Below, one piece after another: positions 7,248 to 17,303 of a stretch of DNA of 54,249 nt (position 1 is the stretch's first letter; the number at the start of each line of letters is the position of its first letter). The notes beneath the pieces are model-generated. The model was not told where the DNA came from and did not search any database. It saw only the letters and a list, made by a program, of their open reading frames with translations. The stretch spans positions 1 to 54,249 of the forward strand of contig JAHELB010000007.1 of NCBI GenBank assembly GCA_024644385.1. Direction: 5' to 3'. The translations under genes were made by a program, and so were the position numbers. Origin of the DNA: Nitrosopumilaceae archaeon. GTDB lineage: Archaea; Thermoproteota; Nitrososphaeria; Nitrososphaerales; Nitrosopumilaceae.

Positions 7248-8721
7248 AGCCATTACTAATTACAGGAGTTGCAAATTCTACGAATTTGATAACTGGATCT
7301 GGATATACACCAAATCCTACCAAGAAGATGATAGAAAATATCATTACTGCAATAACGGATTTTGGTTCTGATACTCTCTTTTCTGTTTCACCTTCAAAGT
7401 ACATTCGTCTCATAATCCAACCATAGTATGCCAGTGATAGTGCACTGTTTAGAACTCCAGCGATTGCAAGCCATGGAGCCCACCACAAAGCAGGTGTTGC
7501 ATCCAAGGCGCCACCAAATAACATTAATTTACTCCAAAAACCAGCAAGGGGAGGAACGCCAGCTAGTGCCAGTAATGAAATTACCAATCCCAATGAGGTA
7601 ATTGGCATTCTTCTTCCTAAACCTTTTAGTTTATCTAGATTAGTAACTGCAAGAGTAGTAACAATTCCTGCAACAGCAATAAAGGCCATTCCTTTCATTA
7701 CAGCATGATTTAAAATTTGATATAGAGACCCTTGTAATCCGAGGGAGCTATGAGGAGCTACTGCAAGCCCGATGAGTATGTATCCAGCATGTGCAATACT
7801 TGAATAGGCCAACATTCTGGAAAGATTCTTTTGCATGATTGCTGCAATGTTACCGATAGTCATAGTCATAATGGCTAAGATGCCAAGCGCAAGAGTCCAA
7901 TCCAGATTAAGGACAACCATCCCAAGAACTACTATTCGAATGGTGGCGGCAAAACCAGCTTTCTTTGTACCGGCTGCTAATAAAGTAGTGATAGTTGGAG
8001 GAGCACCTTCATAGGTATCAGGCAGCCATTGATGGAAAGGTACCAATCCCATCTTAAAACCAAATCCTGCAATGAACATACCCATTGATAATAATGCAAG
8101 TGGAACAAGCCCTGGATCTAGGTTTGAATATCCTTGTATAACTTCCCCGATGTTAGTTGATCCAGTTATTCCATAGGTAATTGAAATACCATAAACTATG
8201 ATTGCAGATGACAATGCGCCAAACAAGAAGTACTTTAAGGCCGCCTCATTAGATTGAGGGTTTTTCTTAATGAATCCGACAAGAGCATATGTTGGGATAC
8301 TCATTAACTCCCATGCAACAAATAACATGATCAAATCTGTAGAGTATGCGATTAACACCATGCCTATCGTTGAAAGTAAAATTAAGGAGTAGTATATCGC
8401 AGGATAATTTTGCTTTCTCATGAAATTAAAAGAGCCAACCGTTGTGAAGATGGCTACAATTAACATTGCTATTGCAAAGAATCCACCAAACGCATCATCA
8501 ATGATTACGTCTTCTGAGAATAATGCAGATGGTAGAATATTTTCGGTAATGAATTGGTAACCCACATATGCAATTGAAATAATTAAGGCTGCAAATGCAA
8601 TTGCGGCATAAAATGAATTTGAGCCCTTTTCTTTTCTTATAACATTAATTACAGGTAAAACAACACCTGCTATTCCGAGAATTATTATTATTGCAATTGG
8701 AGTTGAACTAATTTCTATCAT
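7237..8721 (-). CDS. nuoN: NADH dehydrogenase-like complex I subunit N
   Basis: Antiporter-like membrane subunit (494 residues, about 14 helices), last gene of the complex I operon. The proton-channel core shows as FKMGLVPFHQWLPDTYEGAP with the conserved Lys and His, and an upstream conserved Glu lies in AWELMSIPTYAL. It pumps protons or sodium together with subunits L and M. It follows nuoL by 12 bases. Confidence 0.95.
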   Translation of the reverse strand: MIEISSTPIAIIIILGIAGVVLPVINVIRKEKGSNSFYAAIAFAALIISIAYVGYQFITENILPSALFSEDVIIDDAFGGFFAIAMLIVAIFTTVGSFNFMRKQNYPAIYYSLILLSTIGMVLIAYSTDLIMLFVAWELMSIPTYALVGFIKKNPQSNEAALKYFLFGALSSAIIVYGISITYGITGSTNIGEVIQGYSNLDPGLVPLALLSMGMFIAGFGFKMGLVPFHQWLPDTYEGAPPTITTLLAAGTKKAGFAATIRIVVLGMVVLNLDWTLALGILAIMTMTIGNIAAIMQKNLSRMLAYSSIAHAGYILIGLAVAPHSSLGLQGSLYQILNHAVMKGMAFIAVAGIVTTLAVTNLDKLKGLGRRMPITSLGLVISLLALAGVPPLAGFWSKLMLFGGALDATPALWWAPWLAIAGVLNSALSLAYYGWIMRRMYFEGETEKRVSEPKSVIAVMIFSIIFLVGFGVYPDPVIKFVEFATPVISNGFMP

Positions 8722-8733
8722 CTCATAACACTC

Positions 8734-10812
8734 CTAAATCAACAATATCAGAACTACGAATAGTAATCCTGCTCCAAATACGAATAGGTATGATTGAGAC
8801 ACACCTGTCTGAGTTCCTTGAACAACCTTGGCACTCCAGCCAACAGCCTTTTGGAATCCGTCATTCATTCCATAATCAATTGCTGTCTTCTCAAAGTATC
8901 TGTATACTCCCCTTGCAAGCCAAAGTGGGGCTACAACAAAGCACCAATAGATTATTGCGTTTAGATACCATCTGTTTAGGAGGGTTTTATGAATAGCATA
9001 AAAGAAAATATTTGAATTTACAAACTTTGTGGCATCAACCCACCTTCCAATATAGAAGATGTAACCCAACCCGATTCCGGTTGCAAAGGCTACCAAAGAT
9101 GAACCCAATGCAACAGGGTTTAGTCCTTGTAGGAACTCTGGTAAAATTGATTCTCCTGTTTCATGATGAACAGTATGAATATCAAATGAGTGCTCAAGGT
9201 AATCTGTAAACATGTGGTGTATTCCTTCTTCAGCAGACAATCCAATAATGCCAATACCTATAGTTAGAACTGCAAGAATTCCGTAAGGAACCCACATGGA
9301 AATTGATGCCTCGTGGATATGATGACCTTCCGCTTCCATCTTTTCGATGTGCTTGCTCTTCTTTCCAAAAAATACTAAGCCTATCATCCTTGTGGTATAA
9401 AATGCAGTTATTACGGCTGTTAAAACAGCAATCGCATAAAGTGGCATTGCCCATTCACTTCCAGACTCAAAGACTGCAGCAAAGATTGCATCCTTACTCC
9501 AGAAACCTGTCGTGATAAATGGAGCCCCCATTAAACCAAGCCCTGCAGCCCACATGAATGCATATGTTTTTTTCATTTGTTTTCTTAGTCCGCCCATATC
9601 AGTCATAAATCTAGAACCAACAACATGTAACAGCGAACCTGCTGCCATAAAGAGAGATGCCTTAAACATTGCATGAGAAATTAAATGGAAAAATCCAGCA
9701 GTATAACCGTCAACATATTGTTCAGATAACCCGGCAACGCCTAATGCCATCATCATGTAACCGATTTGAGAACCAGTAGAATATGCGAGGACCTTTTTAA
9801 TTTCGGGATTTACCATCCCTTGGGTTGCAAGTAATAATGCAGTAATTGCGCCAACCCATGCAACGATTTCAAAGAATTGATCTGCAAGTATTCCAGCTGC
9901 TCCCAAGGCAAAAACTATAGGTCCAATTCTGGCTACAAGAAATACTCCTGCCTTTACCATTGTTGCAGCATGAATTAATGCAGATACTGCAGTTGGGCCA
10001 GTCATTGCCTCTAAAAGCCATTCATTGAGAGGAAATTGTGCCGATTTTCCTACAGCCCCTCCAAATATCAATACAAAGGCAGGAACCAACAATCCTTGTG
10101 CAGACATGGTCTCAGCCCAAGCAAAGTCTCCCATTAATTCTTTAAATCCAAAGGTTCCAGCAAACAAAAAGATCAACAACATTCCGGCAATCATCATTAC
10201 ATCCCCAACTTTTGTCATGATGAATGCCTTCATTCCTGCATGGGTTGGTGAATAGTAATCTAAGAGACCCAGAACAGTTTTTCCTTCAGTACCAACATGA
10301 TCCTTCTTTTTGTCACGATACCAAAAGCTGATCAATGCATAAGATGCAAGCCCCACACCTTCCCATCCAAAGAAGACTTGGAGTAAGTTATCAGATAAGA
10401 CGATAAGTTGCATTGATCCAATAAAGAACATCATCCAGAACCAGAATCGAATAATGTCTTTATCGCCTTTCATGTATCCAGTGCTGTATATCATAATCAA
10501 AAATGAAATCCATCCTACAACGTTTGCCATTATGACAGAAAGTGGATCAGCTAAAACCCCACCCTTAAGACCAATAGATTCTATCCAATTAATTTGATGA
10601 TGAATTTCACTTGCCTCTAATGCAACTGGTAAAAGAGATGCTGCAGATAGTGTACTCATTAAGGCAAATGCAACTGCGACATAACCAGTTAGATTTTTTG
10701 ATGCTTTGCCAACTGCTGGCATTATAAGAGCAGCTACAAATGGTAAAATCCATACTAACCATGCAGCAGCAGAGGTTGCTTCAAATGGTAAACCTACTGC
10801 CTCAGTTGCCAT
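8734..10812 (-). CDS. nuoL: Complex I subunit L
   Basis: The largest antiporter-like subunit (692 residues). Conserved marks include GWEGVGLASYALISFWY, KSAQFPLNEWLLEAMTGPT with its channel Lys, and AYSTGSQIGYM. The long C-terminal portion, ending in hydrophobic SQSYLFVFGAGLLFVVLILL, corresponds to the lateral arm helix and last anchor. It sits 3 bases behind nuoM. Normal length for the family. Confidence 0.96.
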   Translation of the reverse strand: MATEAVGLPFEATSAAAWLVWILPFVAALIMPAVGKASKNLTGYVAVAFALMSTLSAASLLPVALEASEIHHQINWIESIGLKGGVLADPLSVIMANVVGWISFLIMIYSTGYMKGDKDIIRFWFWMMFFIGSMQLIVLSDNLLQVFFGWEGVGLASYALISFWYRDKKKDHVGTEGKTVLGLLDYYSPTHAGMKAFIMTKVGDVMMIAGMLLIFLFAGTFGFKELMGDFAWAETMSAQGLLVPAFVLIFGGAVGKSAQFPLNEWLLEAMTGPTAVSALIHAATMVKAGVFLVARIGPIVFALGAAGILADQFFEIVAWVGAITALLLATQGMVNPEIKKVLAYSTGSQIGYMMMALGVAGLSEQYVDGYTAGFFHLISHAMFKASLFMAAGSLLHVVGSRFMTDMGGLRKQMKKTYAFMWAAGLGLMGAPFITTGFWSKDAIFAAVFESGSEWAMPLYAIAVLTAVITAFYTTRMIGLVFFGKKSKHIEKMEAEGHHIHEASISMWVPYGILAVLTIGIGIIGLSAEEGIHHMFTDYLEHSFDIHTVHHETGESILPEFLQGLNPVALGSSLVAFATGIGLGYIFYIGRWVDATKFVNSNIFFYAIHKTLLNRWYLNAIIYWCFVVAPLWLARGVYRYFEKTAIDYGMNDGFQKAVGWSAKVVQGTQTGVSQSYLFVFGAGLLFVVLILLI

Positions 10813-10815
10813 GGA

Positions 10816-12369
10816 TTAAATCCCCAACACTCCATTCATGTATGGAATTATTGAATTCAAGAAAATATCTGGATAAATTCCAACTACAATTGTAAATCCT
10901 GCAAGTACCATCATGGGAGCAGTCATGTACCAACTTCCTTCCTTAACGTTCTCAAGAGATTCAGGAGTTTTACCAAAGAAGACACGTTTTAGCATCCAAA
11001 GAATATAGGACATTGTCAAGGCAGTTGCAATTAATCCTAAACCAAATGTAACGGCTCTAACTGTTGAGCCTTCTTCAATGGCAGTCTCTAGTGCACCGTA
11101 AAATAGTATCCACTCTCCCATAAATCCACTTGTTGGTGGAACTCCCATGATTGTCAAAGCTCCAATAACTGCACAAACAGCAGTAATTGGCATCTTTCCT
11201 GCTAGTCCACCTAGTTTAGTAATGCTTCGTGTACCGACTCTAACAATGATAACTCCAGCCATCATGAAGAGGATGCCTTTTCCTAGCGCATGTGTAACAT
11301 ACATCAGCTCAGCTCCTGCCATTCCAAGGGCAGACATTGAACCTATTCCAAATAGAATATACCCCATTTGGCTGATGCTTGAGTATGCAAGTAACCGTTT
11401 AAGATCATCTTGCATTAACGCCATTGCTCCACCATAAATCATTGTCACCAGACCCCAAATGTGGAACCAAATAGAAAGTTCCGCAAATGTAGACGGTAAG
11501 AACTCTACTATTAATCTGAAAATACCGTATGCACCAATGCCAATCATTGCAGGTGACAACAAGGCACTGATTGGAGTGGGGGCAGAACCGTGAACATAGG
11601 GCAGCCAAATATGGAACATGAACACTGCAAGTTTTACTCCAAGGCCAATTGCTATTGCAATTGCTGATGCCATTACGATATCTGGAGGTATTTCTGATTC
11701 TTGAATGTCTGCAAAGTCAAAGCTTCCTATCGTCAGACCTATCATCAAAAATCCCAATAACAAGACAACAGCTCCGGCATGTGTCCAGAACAAGAACATC
11801 AAGCCTATCTTTCTTCTTGGGCCATCACCCCATAAAGCAACTAAAAAGAAACCTGGAATCAGCATTATCTCAAAGAAGACATAAAATTCAATGAGATTTG
11901 TAGCGAGAACTGTTCCAAGCATTCCCATAGCAAATACAAGATAAAGAGCAAAGTATAGACCAGATTTTGCATTGACATAATTTGTAAGAGATGTAGACTC
12001 TACGATTGCGGATTGCCCAGTACTTGATTGAATAGTTTTTTGTTCCTCTTCATACTGCTCGTGAAATTTGTGAATCATGTAGGGTTTTGAATAAAGTGCA
12101 AGAATTGTACTTAGCACGTAAATCATGATAGCAAATGGAGAAGCTAAACCATCAAGTAATAATCCAAATTCTCCAAACATATCAGTCCATGGATAATGTT
12201 CTTCTGTTGTTCCACCTAAGGCGGCCTGAATGACAAGAATTGTAGTATAAAGTAAAATCGCAAAGGTAAACCACATTGCTGGAGTTGGGCCCATTTTCCG
12301 TCCAAGGATGTAGGCAATTGGGGATAACAATAGAGGCAAGAAAACTGCCTGTAATAGAGCGTACTCCAT
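10816..12369 (-). CDS. nuoM: Complex I subunit M
   Basis: A 517-residue antiporter-like subunit with the channel signature LAVFMFHIWLPYVHGSAPTP, a conserved Glu in EFYVFFEIMLIPGF and AYSSISQMGYI. It starts at the base where nuoK ends, indicating translational coupling. A polar insert (EEEQKTIQSSTGQS, about residues 104-118) between helices is longer than in bacterial NuoM. Confidence 0.96.
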   Translation of the reverse strand: MEYALLQAVFLPLLLSPIAYILGRKMGPTPAMWFTFAILLYTTILVIQAALGGTTEEHYPWTDMFGEFGLLLDGLASPFAIMIYVLSTILALYSKPYMIHKFHEQYEEEQKTIQSSTGQSAIVESTSLTNYVNAKSGLYFALYLVFAMGMLGTVLATNLIEFYVFFEIMLIPGFFLVALWGDGPRRKIGLMFLFWTHAGAVVLLLGFLMIGLTIGSFDFADIQESEIPPDIVMASAIAIAIGLGVKLAVFMFHIWLPYVHGSAPTPISALLSPAMIGIGAYGIFRLIVEFLPSTFAELSIWFHIWGLVTMIYGGAMALMQDDLKRLLAYSSISQMGYILFGIGSMSALGMAGAELMYVTHALGKGILFMMAGVIIVRVGTRSITKLGGLAGKMPITAVCAVIGALTIMGVPPTSGFMGEWILFYGALETAIEEGSTVRAVTFGLGLIATALTMSYILWMLKRVFFGKTPESLENVKEGSWYMTAPMMVLAGFTIVVGIYPDIFLNSIIPYMNGVLGI

Positions 12370-12674
12370 TATCCCTTCAGGCTCCGGTAATCTGCGATAT
12401 CGATATTATGATACATACGATAAGCCACAATAATCAGAGAAAGTCCGACGGCAACTTCGGCTGCTGCAATTGCAATTGAGAATAAGGCCAAAGTTTGCCC
12501 GCCACTATGTGGCAAAAATCTACCAAATGCTACCATGTTTAGATTTGCAGCATTAATAACAATCTCAACTGCAAATAACATCCGAATAAAATTTCTTTTT
12601 ACTGCTAGACCATAAATGCCAATACCCAAAAGGGCAACAGATACCAAAACAAACTCAGTTAACTCGTTGGCCAT
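12369..12674 (-). CDS. nuoK: Complex I subunit K
   Basis: A small three-helix subunit (101 residues) with membrane-embedded Glu in LFAVEIVINAANL and IAAAEVAVGLSL, both essential in the E. coli protein. The ATG at 12674 (MANEL) is chosen because it aligns with the bacterial N-terminus; upstream in-frame starts at 12683 and 12704 would add 3 or 10 polar residues. It overlaps the end of nuoJ. Confidence 0.94.
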   Translation of the reverse strand: MANELTEFVLVSVALLGIGIYGLAVKRNFIRMLFAVEIVINAANLNMVAFGRFLPHSGGQTLALFSIAIAAAEVAVGLSLIIVAYRMYHNIDIADYRSLKG

Positions 12675-13167
12675 TCTCCTCATCCACCCTTCTTGCCAAA
12701 ACAAGTGCTCCAGTTACCGCACCTGATAAAATCAACCCCATCAAAATTAACGCTGGCCAATAATATGTTACAAAGTCCTCACCAATCTCCCTAAAGTCTA
12801 CTGCAGGTTCATCAGTAGTGATTTGTTTAATACCAGAATCTAAAATTACTGCGCCTAGGGAAACCATCAAGACTAACATTAATGCAATACCAACAAATTT
12901 TCTTCGTTTGTCCTCAACTTTTTTGAAGATTAGTTCTCTTTTTACAAGCATTACAGTAAACAGAATTAAAACCGCGATAGAACCAACATAAACTGCCAGC
13001 TGGAACATTGCTACAAATGGGGAATCCAAAAGTAAAAAGAATCCAGCAATTCCACCGAGTGTGCCCATCAAAGCAATTGAACCATAAACTAAGGATCTTA
13101 ATTCAAGTGCTGCTATTGCGCTCCCAATTGTTATTACCGATAGAGCAAGAAAGGCAGCATCAGCCAT
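12655..13167 (-). CDS. nuoJ: Complex I subunit J
   Basis: A five-helix membrane subunit of 170 residues with the typical LAVYVGSIAVLILFTVML segment forming the pi-bulge helix of complex I. The ATG at 13167 follows GAGGTG at a good distance; a longer frame to 13215 lies inside nuoI and is rejected. It overlaps nuoI by 8 bases and nuoK by 20. Confidence 0.93.
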   Translation of the reverse strand: MADAAFLALSVITIGSAIAALELRSLVYGSIALMGTLGGIAGFFLLLDSPFVAMFQLAVYVGSIAVLILFTVMLVKRELIFKKVEDKRRKFVGIALMLVLMVSLGAVILDSGIKQITTDEPAVDFREIGEDFVTYYWPALILMGLILSGAVTGALVLARRVDEENGQRVN

Positions 13168-13657
13168 GTGTCGCACCTCTATCTGAAATTTGTATTTCAG
13201 AATTTTGAGAAACATCGGGTTTTACCTGTAATTGAGCAGGAGTGTAAATCAAACCTTCTTTGCTAAAAGAAGAAAGCTCATAGTCGTTTGTCATATACAA
13301 TGCATAGAAAGGACAAGCGTCTACACATAGACCGCAAAAAACACATTTACCATAATCAATTTGTGGCATTATGGATTTTTTATTTTGTTTCCATTCCTCT
13401 GGAACTTTTACCATCCCAATTGCTTCTGCAACACCTTCACATGCAATTGAGCAGAGTTGACAGCCAGTACAGTGATCATGAAATAACATATGACGTCCTT
13501 TGAGGCCTGCAATTCCTACTCCTGTGGATGGATCGAATTGATAACCATCACCAACAAATTTTAATTTCTGTTCAGGGTATCGAAGTGTAAATCGTTTTAT
13601 TGCAAGGTGCTTAATTCCAGAATTTAAAGCCTTGATTATCCCAGTAGCAGTTCCCAT
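13160..13657 (-). CDS. nuoI: Complex I subunit I, two-[4Fe-4S] ferredoxin-like
   Basis: A 165-residue iron-sulfur subunit with two binding motifs: CTGCQLCSIAC (the usual Pro after the fourth Cys is Glu) and CVFCGLCVDACP. It relays electrons to the N2 cluster in NuoB. With NuoE, F and G absent, it is a likely entry point for electrons from reduced ferredoxin or another carrier. It abuts nuoH with a 1-base overlap. Confidence 0.95.
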   Translation of the reverse strand: MGTATGIIKALNSGIKHLAIKRFTLRYPEQKLKFVGDGYQFDPSTGVGIAGLKGRHMLFHDHCTGCQLCSIACEGVAEAIGMVKVPEEWKQNKKSIMPQIDYGKCVFCGLCVDACPFYALYMTNDYELSSFSKEGLIYTPAQLQVKPDVSQNSEIQISDRGATHG

Positions 13658-14955
13658 TAGATTATACCTCCTGGTCCCAAGATTCCAGCATACAGCAAAC
13701 CAAGTGCTATAAAGATGTTAACGAACGCAAGCCCGATTAATTTCTTCCATCCTAGATCAAGTAATAAATCAACTCTAATACGTGGGAAAACACCTCGCGG
13801 TAAAAGTATGAAGAAAATTACTCCAACAGTTTTTAGAACAAACATTAGAATTCCGTTAAGTACTTCTTGAGAAAATACCGGAAGTCCTGGAATTTGAGCA
13901 GTTACTGGACCTAATTCAATTCCCTCAGTAATGATTTCTTCTGGGAAGGGTGGCCAGAGCATTGGTCCGTTAAATCCTCCAAGGAAAATAACAACAAAAA
14001 GAGCTGCAAATGCATAAAGTTTCAAGTAAGTTCCTAGCTGAACCAAACCATACATCATTCCAGATAATTCGGTTAACCATCCGGCAACAATCTCGCTTTC
14101 AGCTTCTGGTAAATCAAAAGGAATTCTTTCTAATTCTGCTAACATTGTGACAAAGAAGACAATTGCACCAATTGGCAAAAATATAATCCATGGAAAACTT
14201 GATTGGCTTGCAGCAATCTCAGAGAGATTTAAAGTTCCAGTTAAAATAACAGCGCCAAGTAAAGAAAGAATCAAAGGAATTTCAAATGAAACCATCTGGA
14301 ACAAGGCTCGAATGCCTCCGATGAAAGGAAATTTACTGTTTGCAGCCCATGCAGAGAGAATCGTAATGATTGGGAAAAATCCTATAATTGCAAATACTGC
14401 TAAAAGTCCAACATCCAAGTCTGCTACAACCCATCCAGGTGCAACTGGAATTAATGCTACGAATGCTGCTGCAGTTGCAACAAACAAAACTGGAGCAGCC
14501 CAGAAAATAGGTTTGTCTGCTTTTGCGGGAATAATAATTTCCTTTGAAATTAATTTCAAGCCATCACCCATCAATTGTAAAATTCCTTCTATTTTTCCAC
14601 AGTAAAATGGCCCAACGCGTAACTGAAGTTTGGCCAACATTTTTCTTTCTACAAAGATTGTTCCAGCAGCTAACAAGGCTGCAAAACCAAAGCCAGGAAA
14701 TGCTGCAATTCTAAACAAATCAGTGGTCATAAAGGCTTTGATAATAGGTAGGGTTCTTGAGGGATCAGCTATCCAGGTCAATGCAAGGAATGGAGTAAGG
14801 AGTTCACCGTTGATTACAGGCATTTCAATATAAAATAAAATGACTTGGACGGCTGGAATACCTATTAATGCTAAAATTAACAAAATCCAAAACGCATTAT
14901 CTAGGATGGACTTGATAAATTCGCTGAGTTTAAAATTTGGTGCAATGACTGACAT
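13657..14955 (-). CDS. nuoH: Complex I subunit H
   Basis: The quinone-chamber membrane subunit (432 residues). Conserved loop features include VERKMLAKLQLRVGP near helix 1-2, EIPLILSLLGAV, and ERIPFDLPEAESEIVAGW. It is about 100 residues longer than bacterial NuoH, partly from an inserted loop after residue 330 (PPFPEEIITEGIELGP). It is separated from nuoD by no spacer. Confidence 0.96.
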   Translation of the reverse strand: MSVIAPNFKLSEFIKSILDNAFWILLILALIGIPAVQVILFYIEMPVINGELLTPFLALTWIADPSRTLPIIKAFMTTDLFRIAAFPGFGFAALLAAGTIFVERKMLAKLQLRVGPFYCGKIEGILQLMGDGLKLISKEIIIPAKADKPIFWAAPVLFVATAAAFVALIPVAPGWVVADLDVGLLAVFAIIGFFPIITILSAWAANSKFPFIGGIRALFQMVSFEIPLILSLLGAVILTGTLNLSEIAASQSSFPWIIFLPIGAIVFFVTMLAELERIPFDLPEAESEIVAGWLTELSGMMYGLVQLGTYLKLYAFAALFVVIFLGGFNGPMLWPPFPEEIITEGIELGPVTAQIPGLPVFSQEVLNGILMFVLKTVGVIFFILLPRGVFPRIRVDLLLDLGWKKLIGLAFVNIFIALGLLYAGILGPGGII

Positions 14956-16092
14956 TTACCTATCTGCCTCCACGGGCCAATAATTAAGACTCCAATATAC
15001 CGATGGCATATTTCCAAGCTTTTCTCCTATAAGGAGATGGGGCAATGCAATCAGATTTCTAAATGAAGGAACACTAAGTTTTACTCTATATGGTTCTGCT
15101 TTTTTGTCCGACACAATATAGCACCCTAATGCACCTCTTCCAGATTCAACACGCTTATAGACTGAACCAATTGCTCCTTTGGGATTTGGTTTTAGTTTTA
15201 CTCTAACAGATCCTGACTTTGGCATTTTTTGTAATGCATCTCTAATTATTCTGCAACTTTCCATCATGTCAAGCCATGGGATTTTTGATCTGGCATAAGA
15301 ATCGCCGCTCTTCAATACATTAGTTTGAAAATCTAATTCATCATAGACATCATATGGTTCTTTTTTTCTTACATCATAATCTATTCCACTAGCTCGAAGC
15401 ACAGAACCTGTAGTTCCCAATCTTATTGCGTTTTCTCGTGTCAGTATTCCGGTTTTTTCTGTTCTAGAAATTAAAATTGGATTATCGTAAAAAATATCTG
15501 CATATTCTTTAATCCTTTTTTCAAAATAATTAACTTGCCTTAAACAAACATCTTCAAAGTTTGCAGGTAAGTCATTTCGAATTCCTCCAGGAATAAAGTA
15601 AGAGTGAGTAACCCTAGCACCAGTCATTTTTTCTAAAAGATCAATTAGAAGTTCACGGTCACCTGCTGGCCACATAAACATTGTAGAGTGACCTAAAAAG
15701 ATACCGTAAATTGCAAGCCAATACATCGTATAAACACATCTATTCAATTCAGATGCTATTACGCGAACATACTTCGCACGTTCTGAAACTTCTAGGCCTA
15801 AAAGTTCTTCGACCCCCAAAACATAAGGATACAAAATATTACAAGAGTCATGAATGACAGGTCTTTCTAAATGTGGAATGTTGAGAACATAATTTCTATA
15901 TTCTGCCATCTTTTCCTCTCCACGGTGAACATAACCTGGATCAGGATCACATGCAACAATATAATCACCATCAATTTGGACAATAATTCTCATATGTCCT
16001 GATCCTGGATGTTGGGGCCCAACATTGAGAGTCATTATTCTCTCATCAGCTTTTTGAATTGCCAATCCAGGAGGAAGTGTTGGTGTACTCAT
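14956..16092 (-). CDS. nuoD: Complex I subunit D (49 kDa-type)
   Basis: A 378-residue peripheral-arm subunit derived from the NiFe-hydrogenase large subunit. It keeps GPQHPGSGHMR near the N-terminus, YVHRGEEK, and SYFIPGGIRNDLP, regions that line the quinone pocket, but lacks the hydrogenase Cys pairs. It lies 2 bases after nuoC as a separate gene (not fused NuoCD). Confidence 0.96.
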   Translation of the reverse strand: MSTPTLPPGLAIQKADERIMTLNVGPQHPGSGHMRIIVQIDGDYIVACDPDPGYVHRGEEKMAEYRNYVLNIPHLERPVIHDSCNILYPYVLGVEELLGLEVSERAKYVRVIASELNRCVYTMYWLAIYGIFLGHSTMFMWPAGDRELLIDLLEKMTGARVTHSYFIPGGIRNDLPANFEDVCLRQVNYFEKRIKEYADIFYDNPILISRTEKTGILTRENAIRLGTTGSVLRASGIDYDVRKKEPYDVYDELDFQTNVLKSGDSYARSKIPWLDMMESCRIIRDALQKMPKSGSVRVKLKPNPKGAIGSVYKRVESGRGALGCYIVSDKKAEPYRVKLSVPSFRNLIALPHLLIGEKLGNMPSVYWSLNYWPVEADR

Positions 16093-16094
16093 TT

Positions 16095-16739
16095 CTATCG
16101 CCCTTTATTCCTAAAGTCCTTTCTTAACGGTGGGAGATCTGCCCAATCTTCTGGTAAAAGTAATCGTCTGTTATCTGGATGACCTTCAAAGAAAACACCT
16201 AACATTTCAAAAACTTCTCTTTCATGAAATTCAACACTGTAGAATATATCTCTAAGACTAGGAAGTTTTGTTGCATCGTTTCCAGGAATCGGATCTTCTT
16301 CCCTTTGTGCCCTTGTTGCTATTTCTAGGATTTGTCTAGATAATGAGGGGTCAGTATAAGAACTCAGATGATATACAACTTCAATTTCCTTGTCCGCAGG
16401 ATAGTCTACTCCTGCAACAGAGTCTACATGATCATAATTTAGAACATCTCGTGCAAATTCAGCAACTTCATGGATATTTTCTCTACCAACCTTAATCCCG
16501 ACTCTATCGGGTTTTACAAATGTTATTGTTGTTTTTTCACCAAATTTTTCTGTTATTTTATCTCCTATTCCTTTTTCAAAGGCAGGTAATTCAGGTTCTT
16601 CCTTGGTTGCTACCTTAGGAGGAATGGTTTTTTTTGCAGTTGGTGGGACAACATCAGGTTTTTTCGGGTTTTTATCAGCGGTTGGTTTAGGATTTTCTGT
16701 TTTTTTTTCAACCGTTTCTTTTTCCGACTCTGCACTCAT
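16095..16739 (-). CDS. nuoC: Complex I subunit C (30 kDa-type) with charged N-terminal extension
   Basis: The conserved domain (about residues 70-214) ends with FHEREVFEMLGVFFEGHPD and LLPEDWADLPPLRKDF, the family signature. The first 55 residues are an unusual low-complexity Lys/Pro/Glu tail (KPTADKNPKKPDVVPPTAKK) that bacterial NuoC lacks. It shares one base with the nuoB stop. Confidence 0.95.
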   Translation of the reverse strand: MSAESEKETVEKKTENPKPTADKNPKKPDVVPPTAKKTIPPKVATKEEPELPAFEKGIGDKITEKFGEKTTITFVKPDRVGIKVGRENIHEVAEFARDVLNYDHVDSVAGVDYPADKEIEVVYHLSSYTDPSLSRQILEIATRAQREEDPIPGNDATKLPSLRDIFYSVEFHEREVFEMLGVFFEGHPDNRRLLLPEDWADLPPLRKDFRNKGR

Positions 16740-17263
16740 TATACAAACTTCCTAGCCTTCATTCTCTTGATTTTTTCTTGTAGTAACATACATCCTTGAA
16801 TAAGAGTTTCAGGTCTAGGTGGACAACCTGGAACATACACGTCGACTGGAATGACACCATCAATACCTGGAAGTACATTGTATGAATCAAAATACAATCC
16901 TCCAGTAATGGCACAAGCTCCCATTGCAATAACATATTTTGGTTCGGGCATTTGATCATAAACTAAACGTAAACGTGGTGCCATCTTTCTGGTAATAGTT
17001 CCCTGAACCACAACAAGATCACATTGTCTAAGTGAACCAAAAGCTTCAATGATTCCAAATCGTTCCACGTCATATCTTGGGCTGGATGCTGCGCCAAACT
17101 CTACACTGCAACAGGCTGTTTCGATGTGTACGGGCCATAAGGACCAAATTCTACCCCAATTGATTGCATAGCCTAATGGCTTGTCAATCGCTTTTTCTAA
17201 AATATCTCCAAGTTTTCCAACAAACACATTTGCATTTTGTGGAGTTATCAGATCTTTTAGCAA
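16739..17263 (-). CDS. nuoB: Complex I subunit B (N2 cluster)
   Basis: A 174-residue subunit carrying the terminal [4Fe-4S] cluster N2. The tandem ligands are in ACCSVEFGA, with further Cys in MGACAITGG and VPGCPPRPE. RYDVERFG and the GTITRKMAP loop are also typical. It begins 40 bases after nuoA. Confidence 0.96.
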   Translation of the reverse strand: MLKDLITPQNANVFVGKLGDILEKAIDKPLGYAINWGRIWSLWPVHIETACCSVEFGAASSPRYDVERFGIIEAFGSLRQCDLVVVQGTITRKMAPRLRLVYDQMPEPKYVIAMGACAITGGLYFDSYNVLPGIDGVIPVDVYVPGCPPRPETLIQGCMLLQEKIKRMKARKFV

Positions 17264-17303
17264 TTTAATCCCTCACAATTGTAAATTTGATTTGTATAAA
17301 AAA

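Noticed and set aside
14147-14605. 152-residue open frame antisense to nuoH
   Set aside because: It mirrors the codons of nuoH, has no start signal, and its protein is an Ile/Lys/Ala-rich shadow without domains.
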